From Cololabis saira (Eukaryota; Chordata; Actinopteri; Beloniformes; Belonidae), in NCBI RefSeq assembly GCF_033807715.1, contig NC_084598.1, positions 46,047,991 to 46,111,990 on the forward strand: a stretch of 64,000 nt of DNA, written 5' to 3'. Position 1 is the stretch's first letter. Every line of letters begins with the position of its first letter. Made by a program: the position numbers and the translations under genes. The notes under the pieces are model-generated. The model was not told where the DNA came from, ran no database searches, and saw only the letters and a list, made by a program, of their open reading frames with translations. Below, in pieces: positions 33,001 to 42,250 of this stretch.

Positions 33001-36000
33001 GGGAGAACGACCCAGAAACCATCCAGAGAGTCATCAACAACCTGAAGGAGATGAACACTGACAGCTCTCCTGACAGAAGCATCAACATCTTCCAGTGTCT
33101 GATGGAGATGAACGACCTCTCAGTTCATCAGCAGATCCAAGAGTTCCTGAAGTCAGAGAACAGATCAGAGGAAAAGCTCTCTGAGATCCAGTGTTCAGCT
33201 CTGGCCTACGTGCTGCAGATGTCAGAGGTTCTGGATAAGTTGGACCTGATCAAGTACAACACAACAGAAGGGGGTCGACTGAGACTGATTCCAGCTGTGA
33301 GGAACTGCAGAAAGGCTCGGTGAGTCCAGATGGATCAATAACACCATCAGTTAGTGTAAATTAGCAGTTTAGTTCTTTAAATCTTGTTTTGATCTTCAAA
33401 TGAAAACTTTTGAAATCAGATGTGTTTGTTTTATTCTGGGTCACCTCAAGTCACGTCAACCAGAGGTTCATGTTTCAAACACTTGATCTAGTTGATGTTT
33501 TAGCTGCTCAGAGATGAATCTATGTAACGGAGAAAGATGAAACATCAGAACCACTGGGGGGTTTGTGGACACATGTACTTGGTAAGAGACCTTAATCCTA
33601 GTAACTCTGGTTCTGTGATCTCCAGCACCGTCCTGTAACTCCAGATATGAAGGCTTCAAACCCATGATCCTCCATAAACTGCTGGTCGTACCAGAAGCTG
33701 CACTGGTGAATGTCACGAGTGCAGCTTCATTGATTATGAATGAAAGTTTGTCTGAGACAGAAGGGGACAGGTGTTTGTGTTGTTGCTGTAGAGGAGAGCA
33801 GCATGAAGACGTTTACAGCTTCATACGAGAACTTCTTTATCAATCTCTGATCAGTGCTGAAGTCTCTGTGAGACCAATGTCTCCTTTAACAGACCTGAAC
33901 ACAAAATACAAGAAAAACTAGTCCAGGAGTCAGAAAAATACTAAATATAGCTTAAAATCTTGAAGATCTTTTTTCTGGATACTTGAAAAAAGTTCAGCTC
34001 CACACTTTCACTTTCACTTTCATTCAAGATGTTCAGAGTGAAAAATGTCCAAGAATAAATGAGTTTATGTCCTAAATCCGATGTTTTCAGATGACTCTGA
34101 CAGACGTAGACGTTAACGAAGCCGGTTCCCTCCTTCATCTGCAGATCCAGACAAAGTCTGCAGATGTTAACAGATGTTCAGTCTGGATTTAACTCAGACT
34201 TTATTACAACTGACATCATATTTTCTCTCATCACAGATTTGTTTGTTGTGGACTCTCAGAGACTCACTGTGAAGTTGTTGCGTCCGCTCTGAAGTCCAAC
34301 CCCTCCCATCTGACAGAACTGGACCTGAGTCTGAACCAGAACCTGAAGGATTCAGGAGTGAAGGTTCTGTCTGGTGGACTGGAGAGTCCAAACTGTAGAC
34401 TGGAGACTCTGAGGTCAGTCCACTGGAGATATTTCCACATTTATCCACTTATCATCCTCCAAACATGTCACAAAACTACTTTCACTTGCAAGGACCATGC
34501 CATCAACAGGATACGTTTAAATGATTTATTGATACGAAGATGATAACGATGACGATGGTGATGATAATGGCGATGACGATGATCTATGGATCAGTCGATG
34601 CGTTGTGGGGACGCTGGTAGGGAATCCGCCGCAGCGCCCGGGCAACGACGAACCCCCAAAACCGTGGATTATTTAAGGAGATGAGACTGAGCGGATCTGA
34701 GGTCGCTAAGATCTGAGCGAATGTAGCGATGATAGTTGGGAGGACCATCGGCCCATGAGCTGTATGAGGTGCTCTGGAATACGTGGCGGGAGGCTGAAGT
34801 GGCGGCTCCGATCCTAAGGAGTGACCGGAGTAGTGCGTTGGGGAGATGCCAGATAAGGAGAGTATATGACGGAAGCGATGGTGAAACCAGAAACTGGTGA
34901 CGACTGTCCTGACTCGGACGCAAGGATCTGTCGAAGATGTGCTCTGTGTTTTCCAGGAAGACAAGTAGTTGGCCAGGGTCTCGAAGTATTCAGGGGAGAT
35001 TGGTCTTCGGGGAAGAGAAACGAGAAAGAGTGTCGGTGATGGTGGTGGAGTGACCGGGGACATGTGATGCATAGAGGATAAATTGATGTATGGCTGAGTG
35101 CCAGACTAGACGGCGCATGAACAGCATGATGGATGTGGAGTTGGAGCGTCCTTTATTAATTATGTCGATACTTATCAATATGAAGATGATGGCGATGATG
35201 GTGGCGATGATGGTGGCGAAGAAGATGGCGATGATGATGGCGATGATTATGGCGATGACGAAGGCGATGACGATGGCGAAGGCGAAGACGAAGGCGATAA
35301 CGATGATGGTGGCGAAGACGATGCCGATGATGATGGCGATGAATGATGATGGCGATGATGGCGATGAAGATGATGACGAAGGCGATGACGATGGCGATGA
35401 AGATGGCGAAGACGAAGGCGATGGCGATGACGATGACGATAACGATGCCGATGCCAATAACGATGCAAGTGATGATGGCAATGACGATGTCGATGGCGAT
35501 GACGATGGCGATGACGATGACGAAGGCGATGACGATGACGATGATGGCGATGATGGTGGCGAAGACGATGCCGATGATGGCGATGAATGATGATGGCGAT
35601 GATGATGATGGCGATGGCGATGACGAAGGCGATAACGATGACGATGCCAATGACGATGCAAATGATGATGTCAATGACGATGTCGATGGCGATGACGATG
35701 GCGAAGGAGATAACGATGACGATGAAGATGATGGCGATGATGGTGGCGAAGACGATGCCGATGATGATGATGGCGATGATGATGATGGCGATGACGATGG
35801 CGATGACGAAGGCGATAACGATGACGATAACGATGATGATAATGACTATGGCAATGACGATGATGATCTATGGTTCGGTCGATGCGTTGTGGTATTCGTT
35901 TGCGCGCTCTGAGGGCCGTCCTGCTGCGAACCATCTGCCATCGTAAAAGCCCCCAAAACCGATTGAAGGAGCAGCATCAGTGTATGGATTGATGTCGTGG

Positions 36001-39000
36001 GGGTGAGCCAGTTGGTCATCATAAAAGAAAGCGATCCCCTTCCAGGTGGCAAGGAGGTTGAGCCACAACGAAGCTCGGCACGGCTCGAGTTGTCTGGGGA
36101 GATGGGAGACAAGAGAGATGGAACAGCGGAAGCGATGGACGGCAAGTGTGAGATGAAGGCCCGCCCTTGGGGAATAATGCGCATGGCAAAATTGAGGTGG
36201 CCCAGGAGGGAGAGGAGTTGGCGTTTGGTGCAGCCTGGAGCTAAGAGGAAATAGAAGACCGATAAATAAGAAGACCGATTCGGTTGAGCTTTCGGTTGGA
36301 AGAGAAGCCTGAAACAGATCCGTATCGAGAGTGATACCAAGGAATTCGAGGGAGGTGGAGGGGCCCGCCGTTTTCTCAGCGGACAATGGAACCCCGAGTT
36401 CGGAGAAAACGGAAGTCAGGGTGACCAGGCCGGAAGCGGGTGGCGATGAGGGAGGGGTAACGATGATGAATCATTCAAGAGATGGTCGAGGAAGGAATGC
36501 CGTGGTTGTTGGAGAGGATCCAGCAGAGGGCCTCTCAAGGTGTCGAAAAGTTAGGGGCTACTCTTGCAGTGACTGACTGCAAGTAGTATGCACCTCGCCA
36601 GCGGACGCTGATGTACACCAGCCCGGAAGCGGGTGGCGATGAGAGAGGGTGCCAGAAACCCTGGCCGGATGTAGCGGCTGTAGTTGGTGGAGGTGGGCTG
36701 AGGGGGGCAGTGGCATCCCGGTGCCAGTAACCCCGGCTGAAGTTAGCTGTTGTAGGTGCTGGAGGTGGATTAGGTGCTGGAGGTGGGCTGAGGGGGGCAG
36801 TGGCATCCCGGTGCCAGAAACCCCGGCCGGATCTAGCTGCAGTAGTTGGTGGAGGTGGGCTGGGGGGGGGCAGCGGCATCCCGGTGCCGGAAACCCCAGC
36901 CGGATCTAGCTGCTGTGGTTGGTGGAGGTGGGCTGAGGGGGGCGGTGGCATCCCGGTGCCAGAAACCCCAGCCGGATCTAGCTGCTGTAGTTGGTGGAGG
37001 TGGGCTGGGGGGGGCAGTGGCATCCCGGTGCCAGAAACCCCAGCCGGATCTAGCTGCTGTAGTGGCATCCCGGTGCCATAAACCCCAGCCGGATCTAGCT
37101 GCTGTAGTGGCATCCCGGTGCCAGAAACCCCAGCCGGATCTAGCTGCTGTAGTGGCATCCCGGTGCCAGGGACCTTGGGGAGGGAGTGAGGAGATTGCTG
37201 GTGTGGGTGGAAATCCGACCTGCGACGACGGCTATGGGCTGATCCGGATTGTCCGCGTCCTCTTCCCTCCGATGGCGGAGGTGGGCTGGAAAGGCTGGAA
37301 GATGGTGAGCTGCAGTGATGCCGGATGTTCAGAAGGGATGAACCAGGTGGAATGTGGACGACTGAAGAGGCAGAAGTTTCTGGGCGGCTGTCGGGCTCGG
37401 GAGAGCGGTGTTTCGGGCACGGCGGCGGCTGAGGAGTTTGCCTCCTCCGAAACATGGCGGGGTGTGCTAGCATCCCGGTGCTAGTAACACCGCTGAGTTA
37501 GCTGTTGTAGGTGTTGGGGGTGGGCTGGGGGGGGCTAGCAACCCGGTGCTAGTTACCCCAGCCCCGAAGTTAGCTGTTGTAGGTTTGTTTGCGCAGGTTG
37601 GCCGGAACCGGAGAAGTGCGGGAAGCGAAAGCGTTGGGATGACGGGCGGCGGGACCAGCCGCGGACAGGGCGAACGAGCAGCTGCCCGCGGGGCCGGAAC
37701 GAGTCGAGGAAGAAAACCGGGCCGAAATGCGGTGGGAGGGAAGCCAGGCACTGGCCGGAACTGGGGAAGGGCGGGAAGCGAAAGCGTTGGGATGACGGAC
37801 GGCGGGATTAGCTGTGGACGGGGTGAAATGAGTAGTTGCCTGCGGGGCCGGAACGGGTTGAGGAAGGAAACTGGGTTGAAATGCGGTGGGAGGGATGCCG
37901 GGTACCGACATCACGATGCCGGTGGCCCCCAACCGAGGTAACCTGTTGGGACTGATGGAGCTGGGAAGCAGAGGATCCTGGCAACCCGGTGCCAAGAGCC
38001 CCTTCTAGCGCTGGCGGTTGAGGCTGCTGAATGAGCATAGGGGGGTTTCTAGCATCCCGGTGCTAATAACCCCGGCTGAGTTAGCTGTTGTAGGTGCCGG
38101 GGGTGGACTGGGGGGGGGGCCTAGAAACCCGGTGCTAGCAACCCCGGCCGAAGTTAGCTGTTGTACTTGCTGGAGGTGGGCAGTGTAACGATGGAATCGT
38201 TTATGTTTCCACACGGACGGCTTAAGGTGAAAGACCGCTCATGTGCAGTTGAGGTTCCTGCAATGAGGCAACGTTGTTCAGAGATTATGTTTAACGAGAA
38301 TGTTAATAAAAGACCTTGTGAGTAAAGGTAATGCTCAACGTCCGGTTTGTACGATCGCTCTTTTACTATTGCGGTCTATGGGAAAAGCTTTCGGGGCCCC
38401 ATGGGATGATTTTATTTTTTTTTTTGGCGCAGTACCGCGGCTGGCCACTGGAAAATCTTCTGAGTGCGAGACCTGGGGGTCGACGTCACGGCGCGCCGTC
38501 GGAGTTGGCGTGATGACGTCATCCGGAAGAGAGCAGGTGTCGGCGGGGCTGATGGCGTGGCAGGCTGGCATGAGATTGAGAAGTTGAGAAGTTTTTTCTT
38601 TTTGTTCATGCGGTGAAAAGGGACTCCTCCACCAGGCGGTGGCCCTATGGAGGGTGGCGACAGTCCAGCCCGAAACACCTGCAGAAGGCGGGCCGTCGTG
38701 GGCCCCTGCCGGGGCGTGGCTAGACCGCCAGCGGATTGTGCAGCCTGGGATTGCCCGCGTACCCGCCGATGACGGAGGCGGGCCGGGGGACGGGGAACGC
38801 ACCTGCCGCGATCCTGGATGTTGATGAGAGATGAACCGGACGGGATGGACCACTCGTTTCTGGGTGTGTGTCGCTGGAGCCGGGTTGACAGCAGCTCCGC
38901 AGGTGGCTGAGAGAAAAGAAAAAGGAGAGAACACGTGCGTTCCGGAGGAATAAACCGCCGCCGGAGCGGCAGCCGACGTCGGAGATCGGCGGGACACCGG

Positions 39001-40798
39001 GGCGGACGGGGCGGCTCGGTCTCGCTGCGCGGCACCCCCCGGGGTGGGGGGGGCGGCGGATTGCGCAACCTGCGCTGTCGGGTCAATGGCGGGGAACACA
39101 GGAGGAGTCGGAGACCTGCGGCGACAATCCAGGATGTTCAGGAGAGGTGAACCGGAGGGATGTGGATCACAGAGGATACGGAGCTTGACCGGCTCGCCAG
39201 GCGGCCGTGGGGGCCCGGAAGAGCGGCGCTTCAGGCACGGCGACGGCTGAAGAGTTTTCCTCCTCCGGATCCCGATCAGCTTGTGCATGTTGCTGGTGAT
39301 CTCCTGCAAGCCGATCGTGGTCCGAAGGCGATAGCAACACGAGATCCATGATGCCTGAATGGGTGAGTAACTGTTTTCGAGATACGAGAGTGTGTAGGAG
39401 CGCTGACGTGCTGCCTGAGAGCCAGCGTGCATAGAACGAGAGCGAAGAGGAAGTGAAGGTTAGGCTGGTATTTGAAGGTTTGCCGGAGGAGGCGTGGTTG
39501 AGGCGTGGTCCTGCTCCCGAAATTCGCTTGTTAAGCTCCAATTAATAATTGTTGCTAGATCAGCTTCTGATCTCTAAACTGCTGCTTTGAACAATATTTT
39601 AACATCAACACTAATCAAAAGGATTGGTGTGTATGTTGGTGTTTTCATCTTAATCTAGTGTCAGACTTGGACCAGAAAAGCTCAGGATGTTCAGTAAAGG
39701 TGAACATGTCAGAGGAACAACCAGGAACCCACATCATGGATGTAACAAAACTGTAAAACCTGTTTTATAAAGTCCAGATACGGTGGTGACCCACATGGAC
39801 CTGGAAACAACGTTGATATTTGAAGAAACACTTCTCTGATGAAACTTGAACATGTTTCTTCTTTATTCAGGTTGGAGAAGTGCAGGTTGTCAGAGATCAA
39901 CTGTTCTTCTCTGGTCTCAGCTCTGAAGTCCAACCCCTCCCATCTGAAACATCTGGACCTGAGCGGGAACAACAATCTGCAGGATTCAGGAGTGAAACAT
40001 CTGTGTGGTTTCCTGGAGAGTCCAGACTGCAGACTGGAGACTCTGGGGTCAGACATGTTTTAGTTGTGTGTTCAGATGAATCTGATGTGAAAGTTGTGTT
40101 GACACTAACCTGCAGACATCAGGCTGATCTGCTGATCCACACTGACCATCTGACTGCTCTGGTTTCTTCTTCTCTGGTGTCTTTATTCAGGTTGATGGAG
40201 TGCAGGTTGTCAAAGATCAGCTGTTCTTCTCTGGTCTCAGCTCTGAAGTCCAACCCCTCCCATCTGAAACATCTGGACCTGAGCTGGAACGGCCTGAAGG
40301 CTGCAGATGTGGAGCAGCTGTCTGATCTGGTGCAGAGTCCACACTACCAGCTGCAGACTCTCAGGTAGGTGGAGGTTGGAGTCGGCCCTGCTGCTTCCAG
40401 CAGTTTTCTACTAAATCCAGCTGATATCAAATCAAAGATCCAGTGTTTCCAGTGAAGCTGCAGCTTCTCAGTGGCTGCTTTCCCCAGTAAAGCTGTGAGA
40501 GGAGGATGATGACAGGCTGCAGGATCAGAGGATCCAGATTTTGGTTGTGGACCGGTGTTGTGCTGGTGTTCATGTCTCCAGAAATAAAGGAGTATTCCAG
40601 CTGACAGCCTTCCAGGATGTACAGACTGCTCCACTGCAGCTCTGAACTCTGAAGTCCTGGATGTGCTGATGGAGGGATCTCTGCAAACACTCCTTCATCT
40701 CCTCTCTTCTTTCTTCTCTTTATAGCTGATGGAGGGATCTCTGCAAACACTCCTTCATCTCCTCTCTTCTTACTTCTTCCCTCTACAGGATATTGTGA
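20878..40798 (+). CDS. NLR immune receptor, fish NLRC3-like (nine coding exons, predicted 915 aa)
   Basis: Exons: 20878-21008, 26404-26523, 29404-29502, 29630-29703, 31534-33319, 34237-34413, 39871-40047, 40191-40364, 40789-40798. All junctions are GT...AG, every phase joins, and the sum is 2748 nt, giving one open frame of 915 residues. Order: three paralogous short N-terminal exons, a Ser-rich exon, FISNA, NACHT (Walker A GVAGAGKT, Walker [11 protein letters not shown]), winged-helix/superhelical region, three LRR exons, stop. Proteins of this architecture are cytosolic nucleotide-binding receptors of the greatly expanded fish NLR-C group; ligand and signalling are unknown. No PYD, CARD or B30.2 domain is seen. 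Large introns are full of transposons. Start chosen as the first ATG of the first exon that splices in phase. It could still be a non-expressed copy. Confidence 0.85.
21009..21829. other. NLR intron 1, left part; no gene seen
   Basis: AT-rich, with a short (TAG)n run near 21314-21339. ORFs on both strands lack recognisable motifs. Confidence 0.5.
21830..21965 (-). pseudogene. LINE reverse transcriptase fragment (post-YADD region)
   Basis: The minus strand reads [18 protein letters not shown], the conserved block downstream of RT motif C. It belongs with 22690-23022 on the same strand, separated by later insertions. Confidence 0.7.
21985..22690 (+). mobile_element. LINE 3' tail(s) with a TTAA-flanked MITE inside
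   Basis: Two related segments start CTACTGCCCTT (21991 and 22503). The right one runs through GTAAAGCACTTTGAATTACC to TATATAAATAAACTTGCCTT and CTTGC repeats, a typical fish LINE 3' end. Between them sits the MITE at 22110-22457. The block interrupts a minus-strand RT. Confidence 0.6.
22110..22457. mobile_element. TTAA-flanked MITE (piggyBac-like)
   Basis: TTAA (22110-22113) then AGGAGCTTGAGG, and at the right CCTCAAGCTCCT then TTAA (22454-22457). Perfect 12-bp inverted ends with a TTAA target are the piggyBac signature. It is 348 bp including both TTAA sites and non-coding. Confidence 0.8.
22690..23022 (-). pseudogene. LINE reverse transcriptase fragment (motifs B and C)
   Basis: Minus-strand [16 protein letters not shown] (motif B) and [11 protein letters not shown] (motif C, YADD), then [19 protein letters not shown]. 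Upstream at about 23023 it is fused to L2 3' UTR sequence (GGTGGAAGCAGCAACGGGATG), so the junction is a chimera of two LINE families. Confidence 0.78.
23417..23637. mobile_element. hAT MITE with 8-bp TSD
   Basis: The ends CAGGGTTGCCCAATCCTGGT and ACCGGGATTGGCCACCCCTG are imperfect inverted repeats. The flank is the direct repeat ACCTAGAG (23409-23416, 23638-23645). The first LINE copy at about 9058-9066 shows the unfilled site with one ACCTAGAG. The element is 221 bp and non-coding. Confidence 0.95.
23676..25421. mobile_element. TG...CA element with 4-5-bp TSD, candidate solo LTR
   Basis: The insert starts TGTTGTGCAACTC and ends GTGGTCCAACA, flanked by CTAA (or ACTAA). The first LINE copy shows the continuous empty site (GGTTTACTAAACACTAAC). 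TG/CA ends, a 4-5-bp duplication and no coding region fit a solo LTR of about 1.75 kb, left after recombination between two LTRs. It contains a CpG-rich part (about 24590-25260) and diverged internal direct repeats near 24300-24560. LTR family unknown. Confidence 0.7.
26070..26252 (-). pseudogene. LINE reverse transcriptase fragment (early RT block)
   Basis: Minus-strand [20 protein letters not shown] then [13 protein letters not shown], the block before RT motif A of L2-like LINEs. About 60 codons. Confidence 0.75.
26283..26345. mobile_element. hAT MITE end fragment
   Basis: GCTGAAGCAGGGAAACATTA and ACATGCAGGACACTGGCTC match the right end of the hAT MITE family at 2830-5099 and 23417-23637. 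Only this end remains. Confidence 0.65.
26404..26523 (+). CDS. NLR coding exon 2 (N-terminal repeat unit 2)
   Basis: The acceptor TTTGTGTTTGCAG ends at 26403 and the donor is AAA|GTAAG at 26524. It encodes [20 protein letters not shown] then [14 protein letters not shown], very close to exon 1. It is in phase with both neighbours (120 nt). Confidence 0.8.
26524..27900. other. NLR intron; AT-rich, one LINE-tail-like stretch
   Basis: Mostly without features. Around 27150-27190, ATAGAATAGTCCTTTATCGTC resembles a fish LINE 3' tail in reverse. No gene seen. Confidence 0.45.
27927..28085 (+). repeat. 44-bp tandem repeat, about four copies
   Basis: ATCAGTCAGTCAGGAACTTC + ATCATATGGAGTTGGTATCAACAT has a period of 44 bp. 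Confidence 0.93.
28362..29325 (-). pseudogene. Non-LTR retrotransposon RT fragment (RTE/I-like), minus strand
   Basis: Minus strand in order: [20 protein letters not shown] (motif B), [20 protein letters not shown] (motif C), [22 protein letters not shown], then [15 protein letters not shown] and a C-terminal region. Two frame shifts separate the parts, so it is dead. It is a different family from the L2 copies. It lies in the NLR intron antisense to the gene. Confidence 0.8.
29404..29502 (+). CDS. NLR coding exon 3 (diverged N-terminal repeat unit 3)
   Basis: Acceptor GGGTTTTTCAG, donor GAA|GTAAG. It encodes [19 protein letters not shown] then NNEPAPRK, aligning with [18 protein letters not shown] / [10 protein letters not shown] of exon 2 but strongly diverged. 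Phase is preserved (99 nt). Confidence 0.6.
29630..29703 (+). CDS. NLR coding exon 4 (short Ser/basic linker)
   Basis: Acceptor GGTTCTGCAG, donor CAAG|GTGAG. It encodes [19 protein letters not shown] then ASPPQ. Its 74 nt are exactly what is needed to pass from the phase of exon 3 to that of the NACHT exon, the main support for it being real. Confidence 0.55.
29905..30575 (+). repeat. 40-bp minisatellite, about 17 copies
   Basis: CTGTAGAGGACCTGCAGGTC + TGGATCTGGACCCTAGTGGT repeats every 40 bp, with subtypes (CTGCATGTC, CTGCAACTC, CTTTAGGTC). It lies in the intron just before the NACHT exon. Confidence 0.95.
30576..31533. other. NLR intron with repeat fragments
   Basis: AGAGCCGGGTTGCTAATAAAG near 30722 contains an AATAAA and resembles LTR or 3'-UTR sequence. 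From about 30945, TTACGGGGGGAGGTTTTGG resembles a common fish non-autonomous repeat. A 102-codon ORF at 30616 has no recognised motif. No gene called. Confidence 0.4.
31534..33319 (+). CDS. NLR large exon: FISNA + NACHT + winged-helix region
   Basis: Acceptor GATTTTCAG, donor GCTCG|GTGAGT. It starts [20 protein letters not shown], typical of the fish-specific NACHT-associated (FISNA) domain, with [15 protein letters not shown] following. NACHT: Walker [10 protein letters not shown], sensor-like [12 protein letters not shown], Walker [13 protein letters not shown], and WITSRPAAA (sensor 1). Then [16 protein letters not shown], and [20 protein letters not shown] of the superhelical region, which is diagnostic of NLRs. 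No stop or frameshift in 595 codons. The single-exon FISNA-NACHT layout is the norm for fish NLR-C genes. Confidence 0.95.
33320..34236. other. NLR intron between NACHT and LRR exon 1; no features
   Basis: No repeats or ORFs of note. Confidence 0.5.
34237..34413 (+). CDS. NLR LRR exon 1
   Basis: Acceptor CTCATCACAG, donor TCTGAG|GTCAGT. It encodes [19 protein letters not shown] and [20 protein letters not shown], the ribonuclease-inhibitor type LRR pair carried per exon in NLRC3-like genes. It is 177 nt. Confidence 0.9.
34584..35072 (-). pseudogene. Tyrosine recombinase fragment (Ngaro/DIRS)
   Basis: One frame gives [15 protein letters not shown]; the next continues [11 protein letters not shown] and [19 protein letters not shown]. 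Together they are the H-x-x-R box (HS.LRIG) and the catalytic-Tyr region of a YR integrase that would insert the circular DNA copy. A frameshift separates them near 34820. The N-terminal half of the recombinase is missing. Confidence 0.8.
35160..35870 (+). repeat. GATGACGATGGC-type simple/cryptic repeat
   Basis: About 700 bp of GATGGCGATGACGAAGGC-like hexamer mixtures. All frames are open, giving long acidic (D/E/G) or His/Arg ORFs that are artefacts. A short stretch of the same repeat recurs at 34540-34590 on the other side of the recombinase. Confidence 0.93.
35868..36545 (-). pseudogene. Ngaro/DIRS reverse transcriptase end and RNase H
   Basis: Minus strand: [13 protein letters not shown], a damaged YLDD box (…FIIVTPPSS with a stop/frame slip), [36 protein letters not shown], then in another frame [20 protein letters not shown], then [19 protein letters not shown] (RNase H). 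RT motifs before C are absent, so the N-terminal RT is deleted. Confidence 0.82.
36640..37175 (+). repeat. Tandem array with CATCCCGGTGCCAGAAACCC core
   Basis: Long units of about 70 bp (GTTGGTGGAGGTGGGCTG + AGGGGGGCAGTGGCATCCC...) give way to short units of about 45 bp lacking that segment (37030-37170). A related array with GCTAGTAACCCCGGCTGAG occurs at 37465-38180. It lies inside the Ngaro relic. Confidence 0.85.
38335..39432 (-). pseudogene. Pro/Ser-rich gag-like ORF of the Ngaro relic
   Basis: A 365-codon minus-strand frame (…[20 protein letters not shown]…[15 protein letters not shown]…). A second frame at 37473-36535 repeats the theme ([19 protein letters not shown]…[13 protein letters not shown]), so the 5' region is internally duplicated. 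Low-complexity composition limits confidence; assigned to gag by position only. Confidence 0.4.
39871..40047 (+). CDS. NLR LRR exon 2
   Basis: Acceptor CTTTATTCAG, donor CTGGG|GTCAGA. It encodes [36 protein letters not shown] and [12 protein letters not shown]. It is 177 nt and close in sequence to the next exon, a tandem LRR-exon duplication. Confidence 0.92.
40191..40364 (+). CDS. NLR LRR exon 3
   Basis: Acceptor CTTTATTCAG, donor CTCAG|GTAGGT. It encodes [38 protein letters not shown] and [10 protein letters not shown]. It is 174 nt. Confidence 0.92.
40666..40788 (+). repeat. 60-bp tandem duplication covering the last 3' splice site
   Basis: CTGATGGAGGGATCTCTGC followed by AAACACTCCTTCATC recurs after 60 bp (40666 and 40726). 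Each copy ends in a pyrimidine tract and AG (CTCTTTATAG, CCCTCTACAG), giving two alternative acceptors. Both lead to a stop within a few codons. Confidence 0.85.
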
Positions 40799-41560
40799 GA
40801 GTGTCCAGTACGGATGAGACGTGTCCTGATCGTCCTCAGAGTTGAAGCAGAACCAGTTTGTGTGGACAAACTCTGACTGCACCGTGATGATGATGATGAA
40901 GATGAAGATGAAGATGAAGATGTACATAGTTTCTGAATTCCAGCGTTCTACAAATTTTAATTTGAACTTGAGTTTGCTCGACATTGTTCCTCAAGCACTT
41001 TGTCTAAAGTCTGGATGAGTTCTAGTACGGAGGTTCCTACTACTAATGTAGTGATGGATAAATGTCTACGCTGCCGCGGCGGAGCTGCTCAGCACAGCAG
41101 CCGTCTCCCCCACCGAGTCACGTGACCGCCGCTGTTTTCTTTTTATTTACAGTTTTCCTTCATTCCAAGTTTTCCTTTATTTGTTGTTGTCGTGTTTTCA
41201 GCCTTGTCGGTTTTTTAAAGTTTCTTTCCGCGTCACTGATGAAGAGAGAGACTGAAGAGATCTGTGGAAATAACAGCGTTTGTTCATGAAACACGAAACA
41301 CAAATGAACTTGACTTGGTCAATGAATGTTCCTCAGTTTGTTCCAGTAAATATTGTAAATGTTTTCTGGATATTACGATGATTGTTAACACTTCAAAGAA
41401 AGTCAAAATTCTTCATTAAAACTTGGATCTTTTCTCTTGTTCAGTTTTCTGTGGTTAATAAGTGTTTGTCTGTGATTAGTGTCAGTACCAGGAGCAGCAC
41501 CGACCATCACAAGGCACTTTTTATTCTGCTGTTCACCATCAGCACAAATCTGACTTTTTC
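40789..41560 (+). other. NLR terminal exon and probable 3' UTR
   Basis: After acceptor TTCTTCCCTCTACAG the frame reads I-L-stop (TGA 40796-40798), so the protein ends directly after the LRRs with no B30.2 domain. The 3' UTR length is unknown; an ATTAAA at 41415-41420 is a possible polyadenylation signal. Some fish relatives have a B30.2 exon here; none is visible. Confidence 0.5.
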
Positions 41561-42250
41561 ATAAGAAAGATCATTTATCACTCTCTTTCTTTTATTTATT
41601 GTAATACTGACATAGATTACAGTCTCATTTTACCACAAACTGCACAAAACACTTGAATATACTTCAGATATGAAGAAAGAACCCAAAAGATTAAGCCAAC
41701 ATAAATGAACTGAATTGATTTAAAACACATGATCAGCACAAATGTTCAACACTTGTTGATCGATATTTGAAATGGACTCTGATCTCTGATTGTAGCATTT
41801 AAAATGTGAGGATTTCCATGTTTTTCAGGGTTCTTGTTGATGGAGGAATTGGGAGTGGGGGGGTCTGTTAATTGGATTGTCAATGAGGATGATGGATGTG
41901 TACCAGACGGTGGAGGAGCCATTTACTGAGTGTTCTGGGGGGGTTATGACCTTTGAATGACCTAATACAGGTGTGTTTGGATGTGTTTTAATGACCCTGG
42001 GGGGAGGCCATGCCCCCAGCGGGGTATGAGGGAGTGGTGTGAGGTCGGGGGGAGGAGGTAAACCGGTTGAATCTGTCCCCCCCGAAGATCCTGTCAGCGT
42101 TGTCTGGTTCCCTCTGCGGAGCCTCCAAGACGGTTCTGATGGGTTTGAACCCAGGTAACCCCGCCTGAGCTGTTGCATCAAGAATGCTCTCTGGAACCTG
42201 TGAGACAGCGCAGATAGTGGGGCTACATTTCCAAATGATTACTGGAGATG
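40799..42250. other. NLR 3' flank up to duplication copy B
   Basis: A CTA/AAGAT-rich 3' flank. Minus-strand ORFs at 41825-42275 (Pro-rich) have no recognised motif and may be part of an old repeat. No gene called. Confidence 0.45.

Larger units (their letters stand above)
34490..39545 (-). mobile_element. Ngaro/DIRS-type tyrosine-recombinase retrotransposon, decayed, antisense in NLR intron
   Basis: Minus strand order: a Pro/Ser-rich gag-like region with tandem repeats (39432-36560), RT end plus RNase H (36545-35868), a large GATGGC-type repeat (35870-35160), then tyrosine recombinase (35072-34584). RT-RH-YR gene content defines the DIRS/Ngaro order. All coding parts have frameshifts or stops. 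The 5' part is assigned only by position. Ends and target duplication were not resolved. Confidence 0.78.

Noticed and set aside
35090..35912. Long acidic or His/Arg-rich ORFs on both strands
   Set aside because: Direct translation of a GATGAC/GATGGC repeat that has no stops in several frames.
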